Origin: Streptomyces sp. NBC_00078
GTDB lineage: Bacteria > Actinomycetota > Actinomycetes > Streptomycetales > Streptomycetaceae
Assembly (NCBI RefSeq): GCF_026343335.1
Contig: NZ_JAPELX010000001.1
Location: 5,518,001 to 5,582,000, forward strand
Reading direction: 5' to 3'
DNA length: 64,000 nt
Each line of letters starts with the position of its first letter. Positions within the stretch are counted from its first letter, which is position 1. The position numbers and the translations under genes are program-made. Of this stretch, positions 16,105 to 25,466 are shown one piece after another. The notes beneath the pieces were generated by a model. That model ran no database searches. It saw only the letters and a list, made by a program, of their open reading frames with translations, and had not been told where the DNA came from.

Positions 16105-18095
16105 CCACGACCACCCTCGCCGTCCTCGTCCCCCTCCTGCCGTTCCTGGGCGCCGCGGCCGGCCTGCTCCTGGGCCGCACGGCCCCCGGTTTCGTCCGCC
16201 CGCTCGCCGTCCTGCCGCCCCTGGCCTCCCTCGTGCTGGCAGCGCTCGTCGCCGTGCGCCAGGGCGGCGGCCAGGCGATCGACGCCGCCACCGAACTCAC
16301 ACCCACCGGTTCGGTCCCCATCGAACTCGCCCTGCACATCGACGGCTTCGCCGCCCTCGTCGCCGTGCTGGTCGCCCTGGTCGCCTCCTGCGTGCAGATC
16401 TACTCGACGGGCTACCTGCGCGACGACCCGCGCTACCCCTCGTACGCCGCCCTCGTCTCCCTCTTCACCTCCGCGATGCTGCTCGTCGTCTACTCCGGCG
16501 ACCTGATCGTGCTGCTGGTCGGCTGGGAGATCATGGGCATCTGCTCGTACTTCCTGGTCGGCCACTACTGGGAGACCCCGGAGGCCCGCGCCGCCTCCAT
16601 CAAGGCCTTCCTGGTGACCAAGCTCGGTGACGTCCCCTTCCTCATCGGCCTGTTCGCGCTCGGCACCGACGCCGGCTCCTTCCGCATCACGAAGGTCCTC
16701 GGCACGGTCGCGGGCGGCGGACTCGACCACCCGACACTGATCGCGCTGCTGCTCCTGGCCGGCGTGGCAGGCAAATCGGCCCAGTTCCCGCTGCACACCT
16801 GGCTCCCTGACGCGATGGCGGGCCCGACACCCGTCTCCGCGCTGATCCACGCCGCGACGATGGTCGCCGCCGGTGTCTACTTCGTCGCCCGTCTCCTTCC
16901 GGTCTTCGAGGCTTCCGCGGCCGCGATGATCGTCCTCGCCGTCATGGCAGCGGTCACGATGATCGGCTCGGGTCTCGCCGCGCTCGCCCAGGACGACATC
17001 AAGCGCGTCCTGGCCTACTCGACGATGGGCCAGCTCGGCTACATGACCGGCGCCCTCGCGGTCGGTGACCGCGGTGCCGCCGTCTTCCACCTCCTCTCGC
17101 ACGGCGCCTTCAAGGCGCTGTTGTTCCTCGCGGCCGGCGTGATCATCCACGCCGCCGGCACCAACTCGCTCGCCGCCATGTCCCGGATGCGGGGCCTGCG
17201 CGACCGTGTCCCCGACGCCTACTGGACGATGACGGTGGCGCTCCTCGCCCTTGCCGCGATCCCGCCCTTCAGCGGCTTCTTCTCCAAGGAGTCCGTCCTC
17301 GGCGCCGCCGAGCACGTCGCCACCGGCCACACCGAGCACGCCCCCGGCGCAGCGGGCTGGATCACCCTCGTCGCAGGCCTCGTCACGGCGGCGCTCACCG
17401 CCGCGTACGCCACGCGCCTGTGGCTGCTGGCCTTCCAGGGCCAGGGCACCGAGGCCCCCGATCACGGCCGCCAGCCGCTCACGATGACCGTGGTGCTGTG
17501 GGTGCTCGCCGTCCCGTCCCTCACGCTCGGCGGGCTCGCCTACCGCGCGCTGCCCGACTGGTTCGACGGCCGCGACCTCACCCCGACCCTCACCACCTCC
17601 GTCCTGGGCACAGGTGTGGCACTCGTGGGCGGCATCGTCACCTACGGGGCCTGGCGCCACACCACCGCCCTCGCGGCTCGCGTCCCGCTGGGTGCGGTCG
17701 CGGCCCACCCCGAAGGCGACGCCGGACTGGTCGAGGCCGAAGCGATCGCCAGCCACGCACCCGCGTACGGCGACGTCGCCTCCGCCCCCGACCCCTCCGA
17801 CCCAGGGCGGCTGCTGCTCGGCCCGCTGCACCGGCACGCGGCCGTCGGCTTCCACCTCGACGCCGTCTACGCGGCCCTCTTCGTCCGCCCGGTCCTGGCC
17901 GGAGCAGGTCTCGTCCGGTTCCTGGACCGCGAGGTCGTCGAGACCTACGTACGCGGTGCGGGCGCCCTACCCAGGCTGCTCGGGGCCGCCGTACGGCGCG
18001 CCCAGACCGGCAATGTGCAGACCTATGTGAGCGCGCTGCTCGCAGGCACCGTCGTCCTGGCGGTCGCCGCCCTCCTCGTCGCCACGGGAGCGTGA
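16101..18095 (+). CDS. nuoL: NADH-quinone oxidoreductase subunit L
   Basis: A 664-residue antiporter-like proton-pumping subunit. Recognisable regions are GWEIMGICSYFLVGHYW near residue 136, KSAQFPLHTWLPDAM near 225 and DDIKRVLAYSTMGQLGY near 300. The C-terminal part carries the long amphipathic lateral helix of NuoL and a final membrane anchor. GTG at 16101 overlaps the nuoK stop. Length is normal. Confidence 0.94.
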   Translation: MTTTTLAVLVPLLPFLGAAAGLLLGRTAPGFVRPLAVLPPLASLVLAALVAVRQGGGQAIDAATELTPTGSVPIELALHIDGFAALVAVLVALVASCVQIYSTGYLRDDPRYPSYAALVSLFTSAMLLVVYSGDLIVLLVGWEIMGICSYFLVGHYWETPEARAASIKAFLVTKLGDVPFLIGLFALGTDAGSFRITKVLGTVAGGGLDHPTLIALLLLAGVAGKSAQFPLHTWLPDAMAGPTPVSALIHAATMVAAGVYFVARLLPVFEASAAAMIVLAVMAAVTMIGSGLAALAQDDIKRVLAYSTMGQLGYMTGALAVGDRGAAVFHLLSHGAFKALLFLAAGVIIHAAGTNSLAAMSRMRGLRDRVPDAYWTMTVALLALAAIPPFSGFFSKESVLGAAEHVATGHTEHAPGAAGWITLVAGLVTAALTAAYATRLWLLAFQGQGTEAPDHGRQPLTMTVVLWVLAVPSLTLGGLAYRALPDWFDGRDLTPTLTTSVLGTGVALVGGIVTYGAWRHTTALAARVPLGAVAAHPEGDAGLVEAEAIASHAPAYGDVASAPDPSDPGRLLLGPLHRHAAVGFHLDAVYAALFVRPVLAGAGLVRFLDREVVETYVRGAGALPRLLGAAVRRAQTGNVQTYVSALLAGTVVLAVAALLVATGA

Positions 18096-18101
18096 GCAGC
18101 C

Positions 18102-19676
18102 GTGATCGGTATCAACGAGTCCGTGATGCAGTTCCTTCTGGCATTCGTCGTCGTCGGCCCGCTCCTCGGCGCCGCCGCAGCTCTGCTGCCCGCCCCGCCC
18201 GGGCTGAAGGGGAAGTCGCCCGAGCAGGCCGTGCTGCGGCACGGTGTCGCCGTGACCGGTGCGGTACTCATCGCCGCGATCGTCCTCGCGGTCGGCTTCG
18301 ACCATGACCATCCGTCGAAGATGCAGGCCACGACCGACATCAGCTGGATCCCCGCACTCGACGTGCGCATCCACCTCGGCATCGACGGCATCTCCCTCCC
18401 CCTTGTGGTCCTGACAGCGCTGCTGACGTTCCTCTGCGCGCTCTACTCGTACTTCAAGATGCCCTCAGGTCCGACCCCGAAGGCATTCGTCGCACTAGTG
18501 CTGGTCCTTGAGTCCGGCACCCTCGCGAGCTTCTCCGTTCTCGATCTGCTGCTGTTCTTCCTCGCGTTCGAGATGGTGCTCATCCCGATGTACTTCCTCA
18601 TCGCCCGCTGGGGCGGCGAGGGCCGGACCCAGGCCGCCTGGCGATTCATCCTCTACACACTGCTCGGTTCGGTCGTCATGCTGCTCGGCCTGCTCCTGAT
18701 CGGGATCAAGGCCGGCACCTTCGACATGGTGGCACTCGCCACTGACAACGGCCGGTCGCTGACCGCATCCGTGCAGGTCATCGCGGTTTTGGCGATCGGC
18801 GTCGGGCTTGCGGTCAAGACGCCGATGTGGCCCTTGCACAGCTGGCTGCCCGACGCCCACACCGCTGCGCCCACCGTCGGCTCGGTCCTGCTGGCAGGTG
18901 TTCTGCTCAAGATGGGTACGTACGGGTTCGTCCGGATTCTCCTTCCGATCGCGCCGGACGGCTTCCGCACGTTCGCGCCCTACCTCGCCGCCTTCGCCGT
19001 CGTCGGGATCATCTACGGATCCCTGGCCTGCCTCGCTCTGGCCAAGCGGGGCGCGAAGGGCGACCTCAAGCGCCTCATCGCCTACTCCTCCGTCGGCCAC
19101 ATGGGCTTCGTCCTGCTCGGCATCGCGACCATGACCCCGACCGGCGTGAACGGCGCCCTGTTCGCCAACATCGCCCACGGCCTCATCACCGGCCTCCTCT
19201 TCTTCCTGGTCGGCGCGCTGAAGGACCGGGCGGGCACCACCGACCTCGACGCCCTCGCCGACAAGACGGGAGCCGCGCTCTACGGCAAGGCCCCGCGCCT
19301 GGGCGGCCTGCTCGCCTTCGGCGCCGTCGCCTCGCTCGGACTGCCCGGCCTGGCCGGGTTCTGGGGCGAGATGCTGGCCCTGTTCGGCGCGTTCAAACCG
19401 GCCGCCGGCCTCAGCCGCCCGGCGTTCCTCACCTTCATGGCGTTCGCGGCCTTCGGCACCCTCCTCACGGCCGCGTACATGCTCGCCGTCGTCCGCCGGG
19501 TCTGCATGGGCGCCGTACCGCAGGAAGCGCCGCAGCTCGCCGACGTCCAGACGTACGAGTTCGCGGCATGGACCCCGCTCGTCGTCCTCACCGTCGTCGC
19601 CGGGCTGTGGCCCAGGGCCCTCCTCGGCCTGACCGACCCGGCCGTGCAGCAGCTCCTCGCAGGAGGCACCCGATGA
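18102..19676 (+). CDS. nuoM: NADH-quinone oxidoreductase subunit M
   Basis: A 524-residue antiporter-like subunit with about 14 helices. FFLAFEMVLIPMYFLIARWG near residue 150 carries the conserved Glu and Arg. KTPMWPLHSWLPDAHT near 240 and KRLIAYSSVGHMGFVLLG near 325 are the proton-channel regions. It begins six bases after nuoL with GTG and overlaps nuoN by four bases. Confidence 0.94.
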   Translation: MIGINESVMQFLLAFVVVGPLLGAAAALLPAPPGLKGKSPEQAVLRHGVAVTGAVLIAAIVLAVGFDHDHPSKMQATTDISWIPALDVRIHLGIDGISLPLVVLTALLTFLCALYSYFKMPSGPTPKAFVALVLVLESGTLASFSVLDLLLFFLAFEMVLIPMYFLIARWGGEGRTQAAWRFILYTLLGSVVMLLGLLLIGIKAGTFDMVALATDNGRSLTASVQVIAVLAIGVGLAVKTPMWPLHSWLPDAHTAAPTVGSVLLAGVLLKMGTYGFVRILLPIAPDGFRTFAPYLAAFAVVGIIYGSLACLALAKRGAKGDLKRLIAYSSVGHMGFVLLGIATMTPTGVNGALFANIAHGLITGLLFFLVGALKDRAGTTDLDALADKTGAALYGKAPRLGGLLAFGAVASLGLPGLAGFWGEMLALFGAFKPAAGLSRPAFLTFMAFAAFGTLLTAAYMLAVVRRVCMGAVPQEAPQLADVQTYEFAAWTPLVVLTVVAGLWPRALLGLTDPAVQQLLAGGTR

Positions 19677-21196
19677 GCAGCCTGGCCCAGCCGCTGGCCG
19701 CGAATCTCGTCCAGTCCGTCGACTGGCTCGCCATCGCGCCGCCCACCCTGACGGCGGTCGTCGGACTCGTCGTCCTCGTCGCCGACCTGTTCGTCGACGA
19801 CACCAGGAAGGCACTTCTCGGCTGGGTCTCGGTCGCCGGCCTCGCCGCCTCCGCGCTCCTGCTGCTGCCCCTCGTGAACGACGACCGCTCCACGTTCTGC
19901 CTGACCGGCAACGCCCACGTCTGCAGCTACGCGGCGGACAGCTTCACCCTGGTCATCCAGTTCCTGGTCCTCGGAGGCGCACTCCTCGCCGCCCTCCTGT
20001 CGGTGACAGCCCTCAAGGATGCAGACAAGCAACTCCCCGAAGGGGAGTACTGGTTCCTGCTGCTGTCCTCCGCCGCCGGCGCCGCGCTCCTGCCCGCCTC
20101 CCGGGATCTCGCAACGCTGATCGTCGCCCTGGAGGTAGCCTCCCTGCCGGCCTTCGCCCTCGTCGGCATCCGGCAGGGCGACAAGAAGTCCTCCGAAGCG
20201 GCCCTGAAGTTCTTCCTGTCGTCGGTCACCGCGACCGCCGTCAGCCTCATGGGCATCAGCTTCGTGTACGCCTCCACGGGCACCCTCTACCTCACCCAGG
20301 TCGCCGACCGGATCCAGCACGTCGACGGACAGCTCCACACCCTGGCCCAGACCGGCGTCGTCCTCACTCTCGTCGGCTTCGCCTTCAAGACCGCAGCCGT
20401 GCCCTTCCACTTCTGGGTCCCGGACACCTACGTAGGGGCGCCACTGCCGATCGCCGCCTATCTCTCGGTCGTCGGCAAGGCCGTCGGCTTCTCCGGCCTG
20501 ATCCTCGTCACGGTGGTCGCGTTCCCGTCGTACGCCGACGTCTGGGGTCCCGCACTCGCGGGCCTGGCCGCGCTCACCATGACCGTCGGCAATGTCGGCG
20601 CCCTGCGCCAGCAGGCCACGCGCGCGTACAGCGCCGTACGACTTCTCGCCTGGTCGTCGGTCGGCCAGGCCGGCTACCTCCTCGTACCGATCGCCGCGGC
20701 CGCCTACTCCGACGACGCCCAGCACTCCATCGGCTCCACCGTCGCCTACGCCCTCATGTACGCGGCCATGAACCTCGGCGCCTTCGCGGTGGCCGCACTG
20801 GTCGGACGGACCAGGTCCGCGAACCGCATCACGGACTACCGCGGCCTCTACGCGACGAACCCGCTCGCCGCTCTTCTGCTGGCCTTCTTCCTGCTCTGCC
20901 TGGCCGGACTGCCCCCGGGCATCATCGGACTCTTCGCCAAGGTCACCGTGTTCTCGGCAGCGGTCGACGCGGGGCTCGGCTGGCTGGCCGTGGTCATGGC
21001 CGCCAACGTCGTCATCGCCCTCTTCTACTACCTCCAATGGACGGCACTGCTGTTCCGCGCCCCCGAGGGTGAGCCCGTCAAGCACCGTCTTCCGGCGCCC
21101 CTCACCGTGGCGATCGCCCTCACCGGCGCCGTCGGCATCGCCCTCTCCGGGGCACCTCAGCTGGTCCTGCGCTTCGCGGACACCGCCCTCTTCTGA
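19673..21196 (+). CDS. nuoN: NADH-quinone oxidoreductase subunit N
   Basis: A 507-residue antiporter-like subunit and the last gene of the operon. Channel motifs KTAAVPFHFWVPDTYVGAPL near residue 240 and AYSAVRLLAWSSVGQAGYLL near 318 are intact. Conserved Glu and Lys residues of the membrane arm are present in EVASLPAFALVG and KAVGFSG. ATG at 19673 overlaps the nuoM stop. About 190 bases without clear hairpin separate it from htpX, so readthrough into htpX is possible. Confidence 0.94.
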   Translation: MSSLAQPLAANLVQSVDWLAIAPPTLTAVVGLVVLVADLFVDDTRKALLGWVSVAGLAASALLLLPLVNDDRSTFCLTGNAHVCSYAADSFTLVIQFLVLGGALLAALLSVTALKDADKQLPEGEYWFLLLSSAAGAALLPASRDLATLIVALEVASLPAFALVGIRQGDKKSSEAALKFFLSSVTATAVSLMGISFVYASTGTLYLTQVADRIQHVDGQLHTLAQTGVVLTLVGFAFKTAAVPFHFWVPDTYVGAPLPIAAYLSVVGKAVGFSGLILVTVVAFPSYADVWGPALAGLAALTMTVGNVGALRQQATRAYSAVRLLAWSSVGQAGYLLVPIAAAAYSDDAQHSIGSTVAYALMYAAMNLGAFAVAALVGRTRSANRITDYRGLYATNPLAALLLAFFLLCLAGLPPGIIGLFAKVTVFSAAVDAGLGWLAVVMAANVVIALFYYLQWTALLFRAPEGEPVKHRLPAPLTVAIALTGAVGIALSGAPQLVLRFADTALF

Positions 21197-21389
21197 GCGG
21201 GCATGGGCCGCTCGGGGCCGAAGTCACCCGGACGGTCCACGAACGCCGCCGTACGCACAAGGGAACTAGTGACCCCCGCCTGGCGTTGACCAGTACGGGA
21301 GGGTCCACTGGACGTGACACCACGACACCAGTGACATCGGAAATCAGCAAGCAAAGGGTTCCCCTGCTGCACGACTTGGAGGGCGTACC

Positions 21390-22253
21390 GTGCACCGCCG
21401 GCACAACGGGCTAAGGACCGCAGTACTCCTCGGAGGACTGTCCGCCCTCATCATCGTCATCGGCAGTTTCTTCGGCCGTATGGGGCTCGTCGTCGCGGTT
21501 GTGATCGCACTGGGCACGAACGCGTACGCGTACTGGAACAGCGACAAGCTGGCGCTACGCGCGATGCGCGCCCGCCCGGTCAGCGAGTTCGAGGCCCCCG
21601 CCCTCTACCGCATGGTCCGCGACCTCTCCACCCAGGCCCGACAGCCCATGCCGCGCCTGTACATCTCACCGACGGAGGCACCGAACGCCTTCGCGACGGG
21701 CCGCAACCCGCGCAACGCCGCGGTGTGCTGCACGGACGGCATCCTGCGCATCCTGGACGAGCGCGAACTGCGCGGCGTCATCGGCCACGAGCTCAGTCAC
21801 GTCTACAACCGCGACATCCTCATCTCGTCGGTCGCCGGAGCTCTCGCCTCCGTGATCATGTTCCTGGTCAACTTCGCCTGGCTGATCCCGATCGGCCGTT
21901 CCAATGACGACGACGGCCCGGGCATCCTCGGCATGCTGATGATCATGATCCTGGGTCCGCTCGCGGCCAGCCTCATCCAGCTGGCCATCAGCCGCTCCAG
22001 GGAATACGAGGCCGACGCGTCCGGCGCCCAGCTGACCGGTGACCCCCTCGCACTGGCCAGCGCGCTGCGCAAGCTTGAAGCGGGCACCAAGCAGCTGCCG
22101 TTGCCTCCCGAGCCGCGCATCGAGACCGCCAGCCATATGATGATCGCGAACCCGTTCCGCCCGGGTCAGGGACTCTCCAAGATGTTCTCGACACACCCGC
22201 CGATGGCGGAGCGCATCGCCCGGCTCGAGAAGATGGCAGGTCGTCCCCAGTGA
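21390..22253 (+). CDS. htpX: HtpX-family membrane zinc metalloprotease
   Basis: A 287-residue M48B protease that degrades misfolded membrane proteins. Two N-terminal helices (about 10-28 and 28-45) anchor it. The zinc site is HELSH near residue 135 with the third ligand in SREYEADASGA. Two more hydrophobic segments lie between about 145 and 205. GTG at 21390 follows GGAGGG. The yccF-like gene overlaps its stop by four bases, making a two-gene unit. Confidence 0.93.
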   Translation: MHRRHNGLRTAVLLGGLSALIIVIGSFFGRMGLVVAVVIALGTNAYAYWNSDKLALRAMRARPVSEFEAPALYRMVRDLSTQARQPMPRLYISPTEAPNAFATGRNPRNAAVCCTDGILRILDERELRGVIGHELSHVYNRDILISSVAGALASVIMFLVNFAWLIPIGRSNDDDGPGILGMLMIMILGPLAASLIQLAISRSREYEADASGAQLTGDPLALASALRKLEAGTKQLPLPPEPRIETASHMMIANPFRPGQGLSKMFSTHPPMAERIARLEKMAGRPQ

Positions 22254-22642
22254 AAACTATTCTGAACGTCATTTGGCTCGTCCTGAGCGGCTTCTGGCTG
22301 TTCCTCGGGTACCTGGCAGCAGGCGTCCTGCTCTGCATCACCATCATCGGTATCCCGTTCGGCATCGCGGCGTTCCGCATCGGCGTCTACGCCCTGTGGC
22401 CCTTCGGGTACACGACGGTCGAGCGCCGCGACGCCGGAGCGCCCTCCTGCATCGGCAATGTTCTGTGGCTGGTCCTCGCGGGCTGGTGGCTGGCGATCGC
22501 GCACATCGTCACGGGCTTCGCCCTGTGCATCACGATCATCGGAATCCCGTTCGGTATCGCCAACTTCAAGCTGATCCCGGTGTCGCTGCTGCCCCTCGGC
22601 CGCGAAATCGTGCGGACGGACCAGCCGTTCGCAGCCCGCTGA
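22250..22642 (+). CDS. YccF-domain inner membrane protein
   Basis: A 130-residue membrane protein made of two similar halves. Each begins with an LWLVL-G-W helix and contains CITIIGIPFGIA, the hallmark of the YccF (DUF307) domain. Four helices are predicted. The role of the family is not established. The GTG start overlaps the htpX stop, suggesting coupled expression and perhaps shared work in envelope quality control. Confidence 0.88.
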   Translation: MKTILNVIWLVLSGFWLFLGYLAAGVLLCITIIGIPFGIAAFRIGVYALWPFGYTTVERRDAGAPSCIGNVLWLVLAGWWLAIAHIVTGFALCITIIGIPFGIANFKLIPVSLLPLGREIVRTDQPFAAR

Positions 22643-22697
22643 CCGAGCGGGACGATGGTGAGGGGCCGGCTTGTCCGCCCTTGTCCGACCCACTGGG

Positions 22698-22724
22698 TTT
22701 TCCACAACCCGGTGGTTGTCCACA
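22698..22724 (+). promoter_or_regulatory. Pair of DnaA-box-like sequences
   Basis: TTTTCCACA at 22698-22706 and TTGTCCACA at 22716-22724 lie on the same strand with starts 18 bases apart. TTGTCCACA matches the preferred Streptomyces DnaA box. They sit 40-70 bases before the SMI1/KNR4 gene, so they could regulate it or titrate DnaA. No origin is present. Confidence 0.4.
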
Positions 22725-22764
22725 GGCCGGCCCGATTGTCAGTGGCGCCTTGCATCATGAACCC

Positions 22765-23331
22765 ATGACCGAGAACGAGCAGTTGCTGGCAAGGGTGGCA
22801 GCCAAGGCGCACAACACCCGCCCGTGGGGCTGGCCTTCGCTCCCGCAGCCCGTGGACGTGGCCACGGCCGCCCGCGCCGAGGCCGCTCTGGGCTTCACCC
22901 TGCCTCCACTGCTCGCCGACCTCTACCTGCGCATAGGAGACGGCGGATTCGGCCCGGAATACGGCCTGTTGTCTCTCCTCGACAGCCCGCCCGCAGGCGA
23001 GCCCGCTGCCGTCGCGCAGTACCTCGCCAACCGCGAGAGCGCCCGCAAGGACCCCGACTGGCCTTGGCCCGAAGGCGTCCTGCCGATATCCCACTGGGGC
23101 TGCGCGATGTACGCGTGCGTGGACTGCCGCACCCCGGAGGCCACCGTCCTCCTCTTCGAACCGAACGCCGACGACGCCGGCCAAGCCTGGTACGTCGACG
23201 CCCCCAGCCTCACGGTCTGGCTGACCTCCTGGCTCGACGGCACGGGCTGGTACGAGGAGACGAACGAGGAGCCGGAGATGACCCCGTGGGCCGACCTCCG
23301 CATACGCACGACGACGGGGCAAGCGTCCTAG
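22765..23331 (+). CDS. SMI1/KNR4 (SUKH) family protein
   Basis: A 188-residue soluble protein. The N-terminal half has the SMI1/KNR4 pattern (AEAALGFTLPPLLADLYLRI followed by GDGGFGPEYGLLSL). The middle has PISHWGCAMYACVDC. SUKH proteins are often immunity factors against toxins, but stand-alone actinobacterial members like this one have no shown function, and no toxin gene is adjacent. The start is ATG at 22765 without a visible ribosome site. The long open frame upstream overlaps yccF and is not the gene. Confidence 0.75.
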   Translation: MTENEQLLARVAAKAHNTRPWGWPSLPQPVDVATAARAEAALGFTLPPLLADLYLRIGDGGFGPEYGLLSLLDSPPAGEPAAVAQYLANRESARKDPDWPWPEGVLPISHWGCAMYACVDCRTPEATVLLFEPNADDAGQAWYVDAPSLTVWLTSWLDGTGWYEETNEEPEMTPWADLRIRTTTGQAS

Positions 23332-23685
23332 CCGCCGCGACGCCATCAGTACGGCAGGCACGACGCCACGTCCGACCATCTCGTACGGCGAATGCTCGTA
23401 CGGCGACTGCGGAGATCCCGCGGGCCAGGAGCCGGAAGACCGCGCCCTACCGGACCTGATAGCCCGCCGCCCCTGACCGCCGCCCTTGATCGGTGGCCCA
23501 CCACCGTCGGCCTCCACTCCACACGGCCCGGCACGCACTCCACACGGCCCGGCACGCACTCCACACGGCCCGGCACGCACTCCACACGGCTCGGCAGGCA
23601 CCACCCCCAGCCGGCCGGCATCACCCCAGCCCACCGCGACGCTACTGCCGTCCCGCCCACTCCAACTGCAGCCCCGCCCAGCCTG
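23332..23685. other. Gap between SMI1 gene and APC permease
   Basis: A 354-base stretch between convergent genes. It contains the four-unit repeat at 23515-23598 and C-rich flanks, but no gene that I can support. Confidence 0.6.
23515..23598. repeat. Four 21-bp tandem repeats
   Basis: Three identical 21-bp units (23515-23535, 23536-23556, 23557-23577), each starting CACTCCACACGG, are followed by a fourth (23578-23598) with two changes. There are no spacers. The array lies 3' to both flanking genes. Confidence 0.95.
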
Positions 23686-24936
23686 CTACCGCGCAGCCAC
23701 CCACTGACGTACGCCATACGCGACCACACCCACCACCAACACGCCCGCGCCCATGAGCACCGAAATCCCCGGCAGAGAGAAGGCCAGCACCACACATCCG
23801 ACAAGACCCACCGCCGGCAGCACTCGGGTAATGAGAGCCGAACTGAGCGTCCAGGCCGAGGCATTGGCGACGGCGTAGTACGCCAGCACACCGAAGGAGG
23901 AGAATCCGATCGCGCCCCGTACGTCCACCGTGGCGGCCAGGGCGGCGACCACCGCACCCACGGCCAGTTCGGCCCTGTGCGGCACCTGGAAACGCGGATG
24001 CACGGCGGACAGCGCGCCGGGCAGATACCGGTCGCGGGCCATGGCCAGAGTCGTCCGTGAGACCCCCAGGATCAGGGCGAGCAGCGACCCCAGCGCAGCC
24101 AAGGCCGCCCCCACCCGCACCACCGGCACCAGCCCCGGTACTCCAGCCACCCGCACCGCGTCGGCCAGCGGAGCACCCGCGCGCCCGAGACCTTCCGCCC
24201 CCAGCAGGGAAAGGACAGCCGCCGCCACACACACGTACACCGCCAGCGCGATGCCCAGAGCCACGGGGATCGCGCGAGGAATGGTGCGCGCCGGGTCCCG
24301 TACCTCCTCACCGAGGGTCGCGATACGCGCATACCCGGCGAACGCGAAGAACAGCAGCCCGGCCGCTTGCAACATGCCGCCCACGCCACCCGAGATCCCG
24401 ACGCCCAGGCGTCCGGCGTCAAAGGCCCGGGATCCCAGGCACACCACCACAACGGAAGCGAGGACAGCCAGCACCACAGCCACGATCACCCGCGTCAGCC
24501 AGGCGGACTTCTGGACCCCGCCGTAGTTCACCGCCGTCAACGCCACCACTGCCGCGACTGCCACAGCGTGGGCCTGCCCCGGCCAGACGTACGCCCCCAC
24601 GGTGAGTGCCATCGCCGCACAGGAGGCGGTCTTCCCGACCACGAACGACCAGCCCGCGAGATAACCCCAGAACGGGCCGAGCCGCTCGCGCCCGTACACA
24701 TAGGTGCCGCCCGAGGCTGGATACAGCGAGGCCAGGCGCGCGGATGCCGTGGCGTTGCAGTAGGCGACGACGGCGGCGACGGCGAGGCCAAGCAGCAGCC
24801 CGGACCCGGCCGCACGCGCAGCGGGCCCCAGAGCGGCGAAGATCCCCGCCCCGACCATCGAGCCGAGTCCGATGACCACGGCGTCACCGACGCCAAGCGT
24901 GCGCCGCAGTTCAGATGCCGAACCAGTCGATGCCAT
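23686..24936 (-). CDS. APC-superfamily amino acid permease
   Basis: A 416-residue inner-membrane transporter with about 12 helices. The first helix has the APC signature GDAVVIGLGSMVGAGIFAAL, and the later helix FFAFAGYARIATLGEEVRDP is the conserved helix 6-loop region with the Glu of this family. It probably imports an amino acid or amine; the substrate is unknown. The frame is open to 25068. ATG at 24936 gives the usual short cytoplasmic N-terminus. Confidence 0.88.
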   Translation of the reverse strand: MASTGSASELRRTLGVGDAVVIGLGSMVGAGIFAALGPAARAAGSGLLLGLAVAAVVAYCNATASARLASLYPASGGTYVYGRERLGPFWGYLAGWSFVVGKTASCAAMALTVGAYVWPGQAHAVAVAAVVALTAVNYGGVQKSAWLTRVIVAVVLAVLASVVVVCLGSRAFDAGRLGVGISGGVGGMLQAAGLLFFAFAGYARIATLGEEVRDPARTIPRAIPVALGIALAVYVCVAAAVLSLLGAEGLGRAGAPLADAVRVAGVPGLVPVVRVGAALAALGSLLALILGVSRTTLAMARDRYLPGALSAVHPRFQVPHRAELAVGAVVAALAATVDVRGAIGFSSFGVLAYYAVANASAWTLSSALITRVLPAVGLVGCVVLAFSLPGISVLMGAGVLVVGVVAYGVRQWVAAR

Positions 24937-25090
24937 GGCCCGCACCCTACTGATCACTGCAACCGACGGAGCCGGCGTGGCGTCCTGCTCAACAAGGGAG
25001 CAGGAACAAGCCCGTGACGCACAGCGGATCTTGACCGAAATCACACTGTCCCGAAAGTGCAGGCGCAATGCGGAAGGGCAGGTTCACGGC

Positions 25091-25357
25091 ATGACCATCA
25101 TCAGCTGGATCATCCTGGGGCTGTTGGCCGGAGCCATCGCCAAGTTCCTGCTGCCGGGCCGGGACCCGGGCGGCTTCATCGGAACAACTCTCATCGGCAT
25201 CGCGGGCGCGTTCATCGGCGGCTGGATATCCGCCCGCTGGATGGACCACCCGATCACCAAGAACTTCTACGACGGCGGGACGTGGGCCGCGGCGATCGGA
25301 GGATCGCTCGTCCTCCTGGTCGCCTACCGCCTCCTGTTCGGCAACTCGCGCAACTGA
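25091..25357 (+). CDS. GlsB/YeaQ/YmgE-family membrane protein
   Basis: An 88-residue protein with three hydrophobic segments. The N-terminus ISWIILGLLAGAIAKFLLPG and the following GGFIGTTLIGIAGAFIGGW are typical of the transglycosylase-associated (GlsB/YeaQ) family linked to stress responses. The molecular role is unknown. ATG at 25091 follows a GAAGGGCAGG ribosome site. It is transcribed alone, ending in a strong terminator. Confidence 0.85.
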   Translation: MTIISWIILGLLAGAIAKFLLPGRDPGGFIGTTLIGIAGAFIGGWISARWMDHPITKNFYDGGTWAAAIGGSLVLLVAYRLLFGNSRN

Positions 25358-25393
25358 GCACGATCGAGCACGCTCCCGGACCGCAGCCAGCAG

Positions 25394-25434
25394 GCGCGAA
25401 GGGCGGGCACCCGCCAGGTGCCCGCCCTTCGCGC
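25394..25434. terminator. Bidirectional terminator
   Basis: An 18-bp perfect stem (25394-25411 with 25417-25434) with a five-base loop between the convergent glsB-like and yajQ genes. Confidence 0.9.
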
Positions 25435-25466
25435 GCACGGTCAGGCGGTAATGGCGCGTCGGTGGT

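Noticed and set aside
23515..23598. Possible short CRISPR
   Set aside because: 21-bp units without spacers and no cas genes nearby; a simple tandem repeat.
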